A stretch of 64,000 bases of DNA. It comes from Actinostola sp. cb2023. Lineage: Eukaryota > Cnidaria > Anthozoa > Actiniaria > Actinostolidae. The notes under the pieces were generated by a model that worked only from the letters and a program-made list of their open reading frames with translations, searched no databases and was not told the DNA's origin. The translations under genes and the position numbers were made by a program. Shown in pieces: positions 34,422 to 45,499 of the stretch. Numbering within the stretch: the first letter of the stretch is position 1; every line of letters begins with the position of its first letter. The stretch is taken from contig JAUJYZ010001069.1 of the NCBI GenBank assembly GCA_033675265.1, forward strand, positions 162,139 to 226,138, in the 5' to 3' direction.

Positions 34422-34611
34422 CAGGGTCCGGTTGTTCGAAAGTGGGTTAGCACTAACCCAGGGTTAAATATGGCTAACCTAGGGTAAAATCTTAAGAATT
34501 AACCCTACATGTAGGTTAGCGAAATTAACCCCAGGTTAGTGAAATTAACCCCAGGTTAGCGAAATTAACCCCAGGTTAGCATTAACCCGCTTTCGAACAA
34601 CCGGACCCAGG
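34422..34611. mobile_element. Small MITE, GGTTGTTCGAAAG family (copy 2)
   Basis: GGGTCCGGTTGTTCGAAAG and CTTTCGAACAACCGGACCC are near-perfect ends. The interior holds a 20-bp unit GTTAGCGAAATTAACCCCAG repeated three times (about 34516-34576). It is related to 21472-21584, with different interior expansion. Confidence 0.85.
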
Positions 34612-34635
34612 GCGCTAAATCGAGCATTTACGGTA

Positions 34636-34906
34636 AGACACTTTTCTGTCAATCATACAAATGCTTCTTGAGACAAGTTCCTTGGTTGTACATTGTAATT
34701 GGTAGTCTCACCAAATATGTTTGATTAATTGATGGAAGAGAATTGACAAACTCGCACCAGGAACTTTTCTCTGTCGGGTACGTATCAATGAAATCAGTGG
34801 TAAGAAATATAAAACGTTGTCCATGCTTGCATAGCCTGATGCAAACACGAGGGAGTTTGGGAGAAATTAATTGGGAGCTGGTGTGTAAAACCGAGCCACA
34901 GGCAAG
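34636..34906. other. Intronic spacer with an unassigned open frame
   Basis: A minus-strand frame of 87 codons (34649-34912) has fairly ordinary protein composition (for example WCEFVNSLPSINQTYLVRLP) and ends just inside the next MITE. I know no family for it, and no splice sites are clear. It could be a captured exon or chance. Confidence 0.25.
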
Positions 34907-35203
34907 ATACATCTACATTGTACACCTATTTCAAAAAACATTGTCACATTCAAAACAACAAGCATCAAGCCAAGACCGAAGTGAATGCTGGTTATGTGCT
35001 GACAATTGTTTCTATAAGGACTAATTACAAAATGTGAACATTTTCACATGCTGCTTGTTTGCATATCACACTTCGTTCCATAGAAAATAGGTCTGATTTG
35101 GATAATTTGCCAACACAAAACCAGCATTCACTTCAGTCTTGGCTCGATGCTTGTTGCTTTGAATGCAACAACGGTTTTTGAAATAGGTGTATACATGTAT
35201 CTA
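34907..35203. mobile_element. Hairpin MITE, ATACAGCTA/TTTCAAAAAAC-type (copy 2)
   Basis: Arms of about 95 bp share GTACACCTATTTCAAAAA, CAACAAGCATC.AGCCAAGA and GAAGTGAATGCTGGTT, as reverse complements. The TTTCAAAAA block is shared with 24361-24634 and 45761-46050, while the inner arms differ. Confidence 0.8.
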
Positions 35204-35667
35204 TAGATATATAGGCAGTAGGTTGATACACCTGCTACGAAGACCCTAGTGGTAGAGTTATTTATCCCTCTCTCATTTAAACAGGAATGTATGTTTCAGG
35301 GTTTCGATTGGCTGCAAACGCGGTCGATTAGATCGTATCGGAACATAAAATGCGAAGTATTTGATCGTACAGAGTTTCAAAATTACTGGCGCCAGATTAC
35401 TCCTAAGTCTCCCTCGTCACGCAACTGTCATTGTCATAATGCCCGAGTATACGCTCATTGAGCATCTTGTTTAAGGAGGGAGACGTACTAACCATTTACA
35501 GTTTTCTAACTTACGGCCCTCTAAAAACAAACGTTCTGTCCACATGCTGCAATTACAAATTGGGCCATTGCATTTTTAATCCACACCTCCCCCTGTTGAG
35601 GACATATGGAAATTCCAGGGAGAGGGGGATGTAAAAGTCTTATGGAATTCCAGGGGGGTGGTCCTGA
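35204..35667. other. Repeat-derived spacer
   Basis: 35390-35470 is an inverted copy of the dispersed repeat containing CGCTCAATGAGCGTACACTC found at 36492, 37248 and 39547. The remainder holds C-rich/G-rich short tracts near 35580-35660 and no gene. Confidence 0.5.
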
Positions 35668-35768
35668 GAGCATCAAGGGTAAATGGCCTGAATATACTTC
35701 ATTTGGGTTCAGCTTGAGTTTGAACTTACCCCAGGTTTATGGTTACATATAGAAGGTGAACTAGTGAC
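35668..35768. repeat. Paralogous block A, second copy
   Basis: This is the counterpart of 26988-27098, interrupted at its right end by insertion of the element starting at 35772. Confidence 0.85.
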
Positions 35769-35771
35769 TAA

Positions 35772-38354
35772 GGCTAAGAACAGACGTCGAATTATTCATG
35801 TACCGTTCCTAATTGTTGCAATAAAGTACATGAAAAGAACGGCGTCTGTTCGAATTGGAACGGTCTATTTAATTTGGAACGGCTCAGGCGTACCGCACGC
35901 CTGGGTAAGCCGAATAATACGCCTATGGGTCGAGTCCGAGACAAACGGCGTGCTGTCCAAGGGCCGTTCCAAATGCATAAGTTATTATAATGTATTTAAA
36001 TGTATCCGTGAGTTGTAAGTGCGGCTGCAGAACGGCTTTTGATTCAGACGCCGTTCTTTTCATGTACTTTCACGCATAATTTATTATTCAAAAAGCTCCA
36101 GATTATCGCATTCCAGCGTTTTTTTCGGAAAACACAGGCGCATCTGCGTTCAGTTTGAATGTAAACATGGCGGCTTGTATATCGAAAATTAGAAATTGTC
36201 GGGAATTTAATGAAATTGTCCCCTTCAGAGGGTCAAGTTCAAAGGACGATAAAACATTCTAAAACACGTCCAAACTCCCCAAAATCACTGAAGATATTGA
36301 AGCTAGAAATCATATTAAAAACACGCAACAAGTTCCATAATACGTTATTTTGATTTAGCAAATTTCGATTTTCCTCTAAGGGTGCGTTCGATTGACCATA
36401 TTCCAGAATAGGAATACACGGAATAACATCCCTAACTCGCTGTCGCGCAGCTACTGTCCACTCTAAAATGAAACGATTCCTTGTTGTATCATAACAAGAC
36501 GCTCAATGAGCGTACACTCGGACATTTATGACAATGACAATGACAGTTGCGTGACTAGGGAGACTATGTGTCGGTGAGGATAGATAAAGATCTCCGAATC
36601 GTCTGTCTTCAGTATACGTACGTATACTTCGAACGTCCAGTTGAGGTTGCATATTCATGCATATGGTCAGATGGTTCTGATAAAGTTTTTCGTTTGTTGT
36701 AATGAAGGCGCGTTTGTTTTTGTTATAAATGAAACGACATCTTTCAGAGTGAGCCCACACGAATCGGCGTATGCTTTTGTATGTGAAATGAGCGTGTTTA
36801 AAGCCCGTGTTTTATCGGCCATAAAGATCCGAGCCGCCGGCTTCAGATATATTTTAATCAAGCTTGTTGACGTTGTTGCGGTACATGATGCACTCCATTA
36901 TGAAACATGAAACCCAGACTATCTCTTTGAAATACAACACTATTCAGTTTAGCAGCACTTAAAACAATTATATTCAAGATTGATGAGTTCCTGGACCGGA
37001 CCTTTCAAAAACACTCGAGATCTCAACTGCTTCTTTCTCGACACAGCACTTCTAGTTGATCGGTAGTCGTGCATGGAACGCGATGAGTTTTAACGATGAC
37101 CCAAGAGCGAACTATTTGACCCGTTTGAGCATAGAATTACTTCATTACGTGTTCGGATATCATCGCCCCAGTTTTCAGCCAATCGAAAACCTGAAACAGA
37201 CATTCCTGACCGATACGATCACATACTTCGCATTCTGTGTACTATGAAGAATAACAAGACGCTCAATGAGCGTACACTCGGGCTTATGACAAGGACAATG
37301 TCAGTTGCGTGAGGAGAGACCTGACAATGACTGACAGTTGTGTGACGAGGGAGACTGTATATACATGTATGTGTCGAGTTCATTTGATTTGCCTTTGACT
37401 TTGAGTTCATTTGATTACCTTTTGACTTTGAGTTCAATTGATTTGATTTTGATGAGTTCGTGTAAAGGCCCCCTCTCTAGCTTCAGATCCCGAAACGTCG
37501 AGTTTGGAATCGAGTTCGAGTTCGGGTTCGAGTTACGGTTCGAAGGTCGAATAAAACAAGGACATCTTCTTCAATACAATATCATTTCTCTGACGTCATG
37601 ACAATCAGTGACAGTTGAGTGACGAGGGAGACTATGAGTCGGATGAGTACGAACATGATACGTCTTGAGGTTGCATAGGTCAGATGGTTCGGATAACGCC
37701 CTCGCGTTACGACAGTCAGGCAGCAAGCAAAGTGATATTAGCTATCTAAACAAAATCTACTGAAAAATCAAACCCTTGCTCTCTAGCTTCAGAGACATAA
37801 TACGAAGCTGCTCAGTAACGGATTATTAACGACATGTTGCTTTCAAAACTAAGATTCATAATCTACTTTAGTCCTGTGTGTGTGGTTTGTTCTTATCTGC
37901 TGAGTAATCTTGAAACTCGATACGATTAAATACGTCGCATACTTTCGTCATTCTTGAGCCGAAGAAAACTACTACTACCGAAAAACGCATTTTCTAACTC
38001 GGGCGGCCTACGGCCTGGGCCCGAGTAAAAAAGAATGCCCATTTTATAACTCGGACTTCCTCCGGAAGTGTCCGAGTAATAAAGTTACAAGGAACAGTTT
38101 TAAATGTGCTGAAATAAAAACATCCAAGTGCTTATTCCGTGTATTCCTATTCTGGAATAGAGTCAATCGAACGCACCCTAAGTGACCTTCTGAGATACTG
38201 AAACTTGGGCTTCCTGTGTAATGGAGTGGCGTGAATATTTGGAACGACTAATTAAGAACGACGTCTGAATCAACAGGCGGACTTCTGTTGATTTGGGTCG
38301 ATCTAAATATGAATTAGGAACGGTACATGAATAATTCGACGTCTGTTCTTAGCC
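35772..38354. mobile_element. 2.6-kb inverted-repeat element with 3-bp target site, PIF/Harbinger-like
   Basis: The ends GGCTAAGAACAGACGTCGAA and its reverse complement at 38335-38354 extend to inverted repeats of about 42 bp, continuing with TTATTCATGTACCGTTCC. The left flank is TAA (35769-35771) and the right flank TTA (38355-38357). The paralogous intron gives the empty site as GACTTAGTG, consistent with a TTA target and one later substitution. Three-base TWA duplications are typical of PIF/Harbinger. A second element is nested at 36380-38178. No transposase was seen. Confidence 0.75.
36380..38178. mobile_element. Nested 1.8-kb element, TAA target duplication
   Basis: GGGTGCGTTCGATTGA at the left and TCAATCGAACGCACCC at the right extend to inverted repeats of about 43 bp (TATTCCAGAATAGGAATACA shared). 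TAA borders both sides (36377-36379 and 38179-38181), again PIF/Harbinger-like. Inside are several pieces of the CGCTCAATGAGCG repeat and CTCGG hairpins. Confidence 0.8.
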
Positions 38355-38965
38355 TTAGTGGGTCTTGATAAAATACATTTCCTCAACAGGGTGGGGGGTT
38401 AAAAATGCAATGGCCCAATCGAACGTAATCGAATGTTCGATTGGCTCCAATTTTTTTGTGAATTCGATTTCATTCGATTGGATTCGATGGAATAATAATC
38501 GAACGTTCGATTGATTGATTACGTCGGGAGTGGTTACAAACAATGAACTACTGTATAAACAATCACTTGGCCGTATTACTCGTTACCATTCAAGATAAAT
38601 GCCTCCGTGGAATCAGAGGTTCAACTCTCAATGTCAATGAAAAGCTAAGAATACAATTACTTGAATACAGTCCAGTCAAGCCAAAACTATCCATTGATAA
38701 ACGACGCTAAACAGACTTGACTATTGGATTTAGACTTGACGCTGTTCAATGATCGACTCAAATAATGTTTTTACGGAAAGATGAAGAAATCAAAGCAAAC
38801 TGCTTATAAAACAAACGTTTTGCTGCAATATTTTACTCATATTAACGAGCATTTATACTTACTTAGTCCTCAACTCATTCCAAACTTCCAATAATGGCGT
38901 CTTCTTTCTGTTCAGAACGCGTGGGCACGGTCCGCAAAGTATTATGTGTCAAGCATCATATTACA
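38355..38965. repeat. Paralogous block B, second copy
   Basis: Counterpart of 29884-30620 with small indels. It ends where C-rich sequence begins in both copies (CCCCTCCCCACCCCCACC here). Confidence 0.9.
38863..38950 (-). other. Predicted non-coding first exon and promoter of zinc-finger gene 2
   Basis: The donor-like ACTAA|GTAAGTAT and the upstream AAGACGCCATTATTGGAAG and GTGCCCACGCGTTCTGAAC blocks are conserved with 30470-30590, despite small differences elsewhere. Splicing to 33644 would make an intron of about 5.2 kb full of MITEs. Prediction only. Confidence 0.35.
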
Positions 38966-40639
38966 TCCCCTCCCCACCCCCACCCCCTAAGATTGCAAAT
39001 CAATGCAAATACATGCAAATTACTCGGGCCCTTCCGAAGGAAGCCCGAGTTATAAAATGGGCTTTCTTGTTATTTTTTTTATTTATTTTTTATCGTGGTC
39101 ACGGAATGAAGAAAAAATGCGAAGAATGAAGAAAGAATGCGATGTATTTGATCGTATAGAGTTTCAAGATTTCTCAGCAGATAAGGGAAAACAAACCACA
39201 CACAGGACTCAAGTAGACTTGCATGAATCTTAGTTTTGAAAGCAACTGTAGAACTTCAAGTCATTAAAGGTCAGGATTCTAGTTCATCGTTCGACGACTA
39301 GAAGTGGTAGAAGGACTAGAAGCTCGTGCTGGATCGAGAGAGAACAAGTCATCATGTTATATATCACGACCAGCGATGTAACTACATCTATTGACAGAAA
39401 GCTATATGTACAGAAGTCATGCAAACAGTCGAGACTGAAAAGCAAATGAAATGAACTCAAAAACTATCATGACCTCGCTATGCCATGTTTGTTGCTAATT
39501 GTAATAGTACGTGTACATTGCATGCAGTTATGTCCTTGAGTATTTATAACAAGACGCTCAATGAGCGTACACTCGGGCATTATGACAATGACAGTTGCGT
39601 GACGATCATCCAAGCATGAATTTACAACATTAGGTCGTACTAAGTACGTACTTTGGACGAAACTCGTAGATTCGTAGATCTCTATCTTTGCTCACCAACA
39701 CACACCATTGGTAGAACATGCCAAAGCCACAGCTATCTCAAAATTGACAGACGAAGAGAAGAGACTATAGAGTCATTCTTCCGTGACAATCTCCAATACT
39801 TGACCTTGTTTTTTGATCATATACGTTCAATGCACGTTATGACAATGACAGTTGCGTGACGAGGGAGACTATATGTGTCGGTGAGCACAGATAAACTGAT
39901 ATCCGAATCAGTACGTACTTGGTACGTTTGGAGGTTGCATAGGTCAGATGGTTCTGATAACGCCCTTCGTTCAGTTGTTCGTTGTAATTGAAGGCGCGTT
40001 TGTTTTTGCTAAATATATTTAAGCTTACAAAGGCTTCAATAGCACTATTTTCAGTCAATCATGCTTCTTCGATACAATATCATTTCTCTTCTGCATATTT
40101 AACACAACTGCTTCTCTCTCGATACAGCACAAGCTTCTACACAGCACTTCTAATCGATGAGTGCTAACCCAGCACTTCTAATCTTCGAACCGAGGGGTAA
40201 TCTGGCGCCAGTAATCTTGAACCTCTATACAATCAAATACTTCAAATTTTATGTACCGATTGGGACAGAGTGTAGCTCGCTCCCTTATCTGCTGAGTAAT
40301 CTTGAAACGCGATACGATCAAATACTTCGCATTTGGTGTACCGATGCGATCAAATACTTCGCATTCTATGTCCTATGAAAAATAAAAACAAACGAGCGCA
40401 TTTTATAACTCGGTCTTCCTCCCGAAGTGCCCGAGTAAAAAGGTAAAAACAGAAAGACACAAAAATTAAAATAGGCTTTCAATGACTGCATGTGTCAGTA
40501 CTACGTTTGGTGCACTAGGTGACGAAATGATACAAATAAAAGTCCATTATTATTAAAAGTTATTATTGTTATTATTATTATTATTATTACTTCCAGTAAG
40601 TCCCAGACTCCCTCAAAACTAAGATGGAAGCTTTTGATC
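38966..40639. other. Mosaic of dispersed repeat pieces
   Basis: The region contains two of the ACTCGG hairpins, copies of the CGCTCAATGAGCG repeat, and words such as GATCAAATACTTCGCATT repeated at about 40317 and 40348. A TTATTATTATTATT run lies at 40560-40590. No gene is recognised. Confidence 0.5.
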
Positions 40640-43085
40640 TATAAACACCCTCCTCATATATTATGTAAACCCTCCCCAGTCCCCGTCTATAAACCCTCCC
40701 CAGTCCCCGTCTATAAACCCTCCCCATATATAAATCCTCCCCAGTCCCCGTCTATAAACCCTCCCCTTATATAAACCCTCCCCAGTCCCCGTCTATAAAC
40801 CCTCCCCTTATATAAACTCTTCCCAGTCCCCGTCTATAAACCCTCCCCTTATATAAACCCTCCCCAGTCCCCGTCTATAAACCCTCCCCAGTCCCCGTCT
40901 ATAAACCCTCCCCATATATAAACCCTCCCCAGTCCCCGTCTATAAACCCTCCCCTTATATAAACTCTTCCCAGTCCCCGTCTATAAACCCTCCCCTTATA
41001 TAAACCCTCCCCAGTCCCCGTCTATAAACCCTCCCCAGTCCCCGTCTATAAACCCTCCCCTTATATAAACTCTTCCCAGTCCCCGTCTATAAACCCCCCC
41101 TTATATAAACCCTTATATAAACCCTCCCAGTCCCCGTCTATAAACCCTCCCCAGTCCCCGTCTATAAACCCTCCCTTATATATAAACCCTCCCCAGTCCC
41201 CGTCTATAAACCCTCCCCTTATATAAACTCTTCCCAGTCCCCATCTATAAACCCTCCCCTTATATAAACCCTCCCCAGTCCCCGTCTATAAACCCTCCAC
41301 TTATATAAACCCTTCCCAGTCCCCGTCTATAAACCCTCCCCTTATATAAAACCCTCCCCAGTCCCCGTCTATAAACCCTCCCCTTATATATAAACCCTCC
41401 CCTCCCAGTCCCCGTCTATAAACCCTGCTCATATATAAACCCTCCCCAGTCCCCGTCTATGAACCCTCCCCTGATATTATAAACCCTCCCCAGTCCCCGT
41501 CTATAAACCCTGCTCATATATAAACCCTCCCCAGTCCCCGTCTATAAACCCTCCCCATATATAAACCCTCCCCAGTCCCCGTCTATAAACACTCCCCTTA
41601 TATAAACCCTCCCCAGTCCCCATCTATAAACCACCCTGCCCATATATAAACCCTCCCCAGTCCCCGTCTATGAACCCTCCCCTTATATAAACCCTCCCCA
41701 GTCCCCGTCTATAAACCCTCCCCAGTCCCCATCTATAAACCCTCCCCTTATATAAACCCTCCCCAGTCCCCGTCTATAAACCCTCCCCAGTCCCCGTCTA
41801 TAAACCCTCCCCAGTACCCATCTATAAACCCTCCCCTTATATAAACCCTCCCCAGTCCCCGTCTATAAACCCTCCCCAGTCCCCGTCTATAAACCCTCCC
41901 CAGTCCCCGTCTATAAACCCTCCCCAGTACCCATCTATAAACCCTCCCCTTACATAAACCCTCCCCAGTCCCTGTCTATAAACCCTCCCCTTATATAAAC
42001 CCTCCCCAGTCCCCGTCTATAAACCCTCCCCTTATATAAACCCTCGCCAGTCCCCGTCTATAAACCCTGCCCATATATAAACCCTCCCCAGTCCCCGTCT
42101 ATAAACCCTTCCCAGTCCCCGTCTATAAACCCTCCCCATATATAAACCCTCCCCAGTCCCTGTCTATAAACCCTCCCCATATATAAACCCTCCCCATATA
42201 TAAACCCTCCCCAGTCCCTGTCTATAAACCCTCCCCGTATATAAACCCTCCCCAGTCCCCGTCTATAAACCCTGCCCATATATAAACCCTCCCCAGTCCC
42301 TGTCTATAAACCCTCCCCATATATAAACCCTCCCCAGTCCCTGTCTATAAACCCTCCCCATATATAAACCCTCCCCATATATAAACCCTCCCCAGTCCCT
42401 GTCTATAAACCCTCCCCGTATATAAACCCTCCCCAGTCCCTGTCTATAAACCCTGCCCATATATAAACCCTCCCCATATATAAACCCTCCCCAGTCCCTG
42501 TCTATAAACCCTCCCCGTATATAAACCCTCCCCAGTCCCCGTCTATAAACCCTGCCCATATATAAACACCCTCCCTGTCTATAATCCCTCCCCATATATA
42601 AACCCTTCCCAGTCCCCGTCTATAAACCCTCCCCAGTCCACGTCTATAAACCCTCCTCATATATAAACCCTCCCAGTACTGATATAAACACCCTCTCTGT
42701 ATATAAACCCTCCCCAGTCCCCGTCTATAAACCCTCCCCTTATATAAACCCTCCCCGTACTGATATAAACACCCTCTCTGTATATAAACCCTCCCTGTAC
42801 TGATATAATCACCCTCTCTGTATATAAACCCTCCCTGTACTGATATAAACACCCTCTCTGTACATAAACCCTCCCCGTACTGATATAAACACCCTCTCTG
42901 TATATAAACCCTCCCCGTACTGATAATAAACACCCTCTCTGTATATAAACACTCCCTGTACTGATATAAACACCCTCTCTGTATATAAACCCTCCCTGTA
43001 ATGATAATAAACACCCTCTCTGTATATAAACCCTCCCCGTACTGATATAAACACCCTCTCTGTACATAAACCCTCTTCACATATA
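40640..43085. repeat. 2.4-kb minisatellite, 24/17/40-bp units
   Basis: To about 42.66 kb the array alternates a 24-bp unit, CCCTCCCCAGTCCCCGTC plus TATAAA, with a 17-bp unit, CCCTCCCCTTATATAAA, often as a 41-bp pair. After that a 40-bp composite (CCCTCCCCGTACTGATATAA, then ACACCCTCTCTGTATATAAA) takes over. All unit types end in TATAAA. The minus-strand frames rich in GRVY and GGFIY are by-products of the repeat. The G-rich minus strand has many G3-G4 runs, and the TATAAA words are spaced every 17-24 bp. Confidence 0.97.
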
Positions 43086-43226
43086 AACTTAATATATATG
43101 TTGTGGTTTGATTCCATTGGTTTAATGTTTTTAGTCCATTTCAGTTTGGTTTCTGAAATCTCTTCCTTTCTTACCCACCACAAAACCCTAAACCAAACAG
43201 GGCCGTACACAGCACAGGGGCAGAAA

Positions 43227-43261
<35 letters not shown>
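43227..43261. repeat. 35-base G homopolymer
   Basis: This is an uninterrupted run of 35 G residues on the plus strand, just beyond the minisatellite. The length is likely uncertain because such runs are hard to sequence. Confidence 0.85.
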
Positions 43262-43262
<1 letters not shown>

Positions 43263-43376
43263 GGCAGTTGTCCCCTCCTCCCCTAGCAAGGCGAAAAAGA
43301 TACCAAAAAGCACTGAGAACTGTACCATTTTTATTTATTTTTCGCTGTTAAATACGTACATACTTTAGTTACAAAC

Positions 43377-43518
43377 TAGATATCTCTAAAATTTACATGT
43401 AGTGAGACATCAAAATTTTGTATGAAAACCTTTCTACCAGCTCTCTAAATCTAAATTTCCCAAAGGTTTTCATATAAAATTTCGATGTCTCACTACATGT
43501 AAATTTTAGAGATATCTA
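43377..43518. mobile_element. 142-bp hairpin, probable MITE
   Basis: TAGATATCTCTAAAATTTAC at the left and its reverse complement at the right extend to arms of about 60 bp (CATGTAGTGAGACATC, AAAACCTTT). No target duplication was identified. Confidence 0.75.
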
Positions 43519-43540
43519 AGTTTGGGGTGTAGACAAACCC

Positions 43541-43622
43541 TGGACCCCACTTTCTGGACCCCCATCTGGACCCCCATCTGGACCTTCATCTGGACCCCCA
43601 TCTGGACCCCCATCTGGACCTT
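43541..43622. repeat. 12-bp tandem repeat GGACCCCCATCT
   Basis: About six units, with one variant (GGACCTTCATCT), lie directly left of the third large inverted-repeat element. Confidence 0.85.
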
Positions 43623-43710
43623 TCAGAAAATATTTTTTTAAGCATTTACCTGTGTATTTTCAGCTTGGTATTTTCTCTTAGTAACGATTGATCGTAGCTA
43701 TCGTAGATTG

Positions 43711-43728
43711 TAGGCGGCCATCTTTGTT
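43711..43728. promoter_or_regulatory. YY1-like motif in terminal arm
   Basis: GGCGGCCATCTTTG (mirrored at about 49268-49281 as CAAAGATGGCCGCC) is close to the YY1 consensus AAGATGGCGGC. As in the 11.9-kb element, it sits in the terminal arm pointing toward the internal gene, so it may serve the element's own promoter. Motif evidence only. Confidence 0.35.
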
Positions 43729-45499
43729 TTTATTAGACAATCGCTGACCCCATGACACATGAACCCTCTCCCTATGGGGGCCTGTTCTGGTCAAAATTAT
43801 GTTACTTATAACTTCAAAAAATTATTTCTCGTCATATAGTGGAGCCAAAAATTTGTACAAAAGCTCATTATAAAGATCATTTATTTGAGAATGTAGTTTT
43901 GGAGATATCATTTTTTTTAGCGACAGTGGTCGTGCAAATTTGTTGGCCGGAGTTGCAAACCTAAGATGTATGCTTGAAACGGGTGAATCGCTCAAAACCA
44001 CAATTTCTTGCTCAGATTTCTACACCAAAGTGTTCTTTAATTATCAGACTACTGATATGAAGACATTTTTGAGAATCTCATATCCTTTGAAGTCTTTCTA
44101 AGAGCTCATTCCTGAGACTATTCGAAAATCCAACGGAATATTCAATGATGTCACGGTCCACTGATTCTACGTTTGGGCTACCTGTGGCTCAATGGCGCGC
44201 AATGCCATATGGGATTTGCTAAATAATTCGTGCATTAAAAATTAATTTTAATTTTAAAACTAGCCGTTTCTAATAGAAAGTGAAGTGCTGCGAGTTGAAT
44301 TAGTTGGAAAATGTAACTGTGAACATTCATTCTACATTTCAGCAAATGATATGATAATTTTAAAGTTCACTTCTATGTTTGGGCTCCCTGTGCTTCAAAT
44401 TTGCTTCTGTCGAGTGATAAATCATGAATTTATTTCGCTTGATAATACACACATCTTCCTTTTCATCACGTTTAATCAAAAGCCAGTCTTGAATATTAGT
44501 ACGTTCAACACTGTAGAATATGAGGGAGAAGATTTACTGATGCAATAGTATTTTAGTCGAACTTGAAACGGTCGATGTGAGGTGAAATAAAGTACGCATG
44601 TATTTACCGTCATCGTAGAACGAACTTTGACGGCTTCTGCTCCATGATTTAAATTACCTTGAACATATACCAGTAGATGAATAAAACTTAAGAACATCTA
44701 GATTTAATATAGATGTGTAGATGACCAGCTATTCGTTTGTTTATCAGTTCTAGCACCATTATCACGGCGAACTTTCATCACCCCCCGTACACGGCTATAG
44801 TAGACAATCTCGCCAAATATTCCTGACTGTATTAGTCAGGGAGCAAATGTCGTAAAAGAAAGTCCCGTGGGAATTTTGTGCTGAAAGCAAGCCACCTATC
44901 TAGATGTGTTAAGGGTACCCTAAGGAACAAGAAACATGTTGTCGGCAATTTTGTAACTCGTACCGACGGCCGCTACGGAAGTTTTAAAATGTGACATATA
45001 TGGCCCAGCATGGAAACGAGGCTGGGCCATAAAATGCGATATAACCATCGTTAATGGCAACAAATCGTTCCCGAAATTACTCATACTTTACATATAAGTG
45101 TATCTGACACAACTAAGAAACTTTTAAGTAATAAAGCTGGTCACGTGACCATGACAACATGGAAACGAGGCTGGACCATAAAATGCCCTATAACTTATTT
45201 TGAATTGCATAAAATGTATCCAAATTCACCCAAATCAATGACATATGTGATTGTTACACTACCAGGCCGTAAGTTGTACATTCTAGACTGCGATCGGGTA
45301 CGTCATATTGGTTTAGGGGAGTCACGTGATCAACTGATAATACGTGAAAGCGGGGCTGATTTAGTGGTTTCTCAACTGTAAGAAGTGGAAGTTTACTGGG
45401 TCTCTAGAAAACATTTTCAATCATAATTTGCCAACGGAACTGTAAAGCTTCTTTAGGTGGGTCATACAAGGTCCAAACAACTTCCAGCTGAAAAGAAGT

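Larger units (their letters stand above)
33673..34635. mobile_element. Tc1/mariner-like MITE with nested hairpins, in intron of zinc-finger copy 2
   Basis: TACCGTTAAAGCTCGATTAA and TAAATCGAGCATTTACGGTA are the ends, bounded by or including TA. Next to each lie GCGCCC-type words (ATAAGCGCCCCCC repeated). The paralogous intron lacks it: copy 1 runs directly from the ATCATATTA word to AGAGCATCAAG. Two further elements are nested inside, at 33951-34300 and 34422-34611. Confidence 0.8.
36492..40120. repeat. Dispersed CGCTCAATGAGCGTACACTC repeat family
   Basis: ATAACAAGACGCTCAATGAG, followed by CGTACACTCGG, occurs at 36492, 37248 and 39547, and in reverse at about 35435-35462. Each is followed within 50 bases by ATGACAATGACAGTTGCGTG and often ACGAGGGAGACTAT. 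The second part also occurs alone near 37325, 37600 and 39838. The core contains the palindrome CGCTCAATGAGCG. The pieces lie in both orientations, inside and outside the Harbinger-like elements, suggesting repeated rearrangement of a local repeat. Confidence 0.65.
37996..40440. repeat. Four short ACTCGG...CCGAGT hairpins
   Basis: Near-perfect hairpins lie at about 37998-38028, 38047-38076, 39022-39052 and 40408-40436. Each has the plan ACTCGGRCTTCC, a few bases, then GGAAG and CCGAGT, usually flanked by TTTTATA on one side and TAAAAA on the other. Loops and some arm bases vary while pairing is kept. Confidence 0.65.

Noticed and set aside
35764..36018. 84-codon plus-strand frame near the left end of the Harbinger-like element
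   Set aside because: It starts within the terminal inverted repeat and has no family resemblance. Probably chance.
40640..43085. TAAACCCT words resembling plant-type telomere repeat
   Set aside because: Only one such octamer occurs per 17-24 bp unit with unrelated bases between. It is not a tandem heptamer array.
42058..43210. Glycine/tyrosine-rich minus-strand frames (GRVY, GGFIY repeats)
   Set aside because: These are translations of the 24/17/40-bp minisatellite. Several overlapping frames are open at once, as expected from the repeat.
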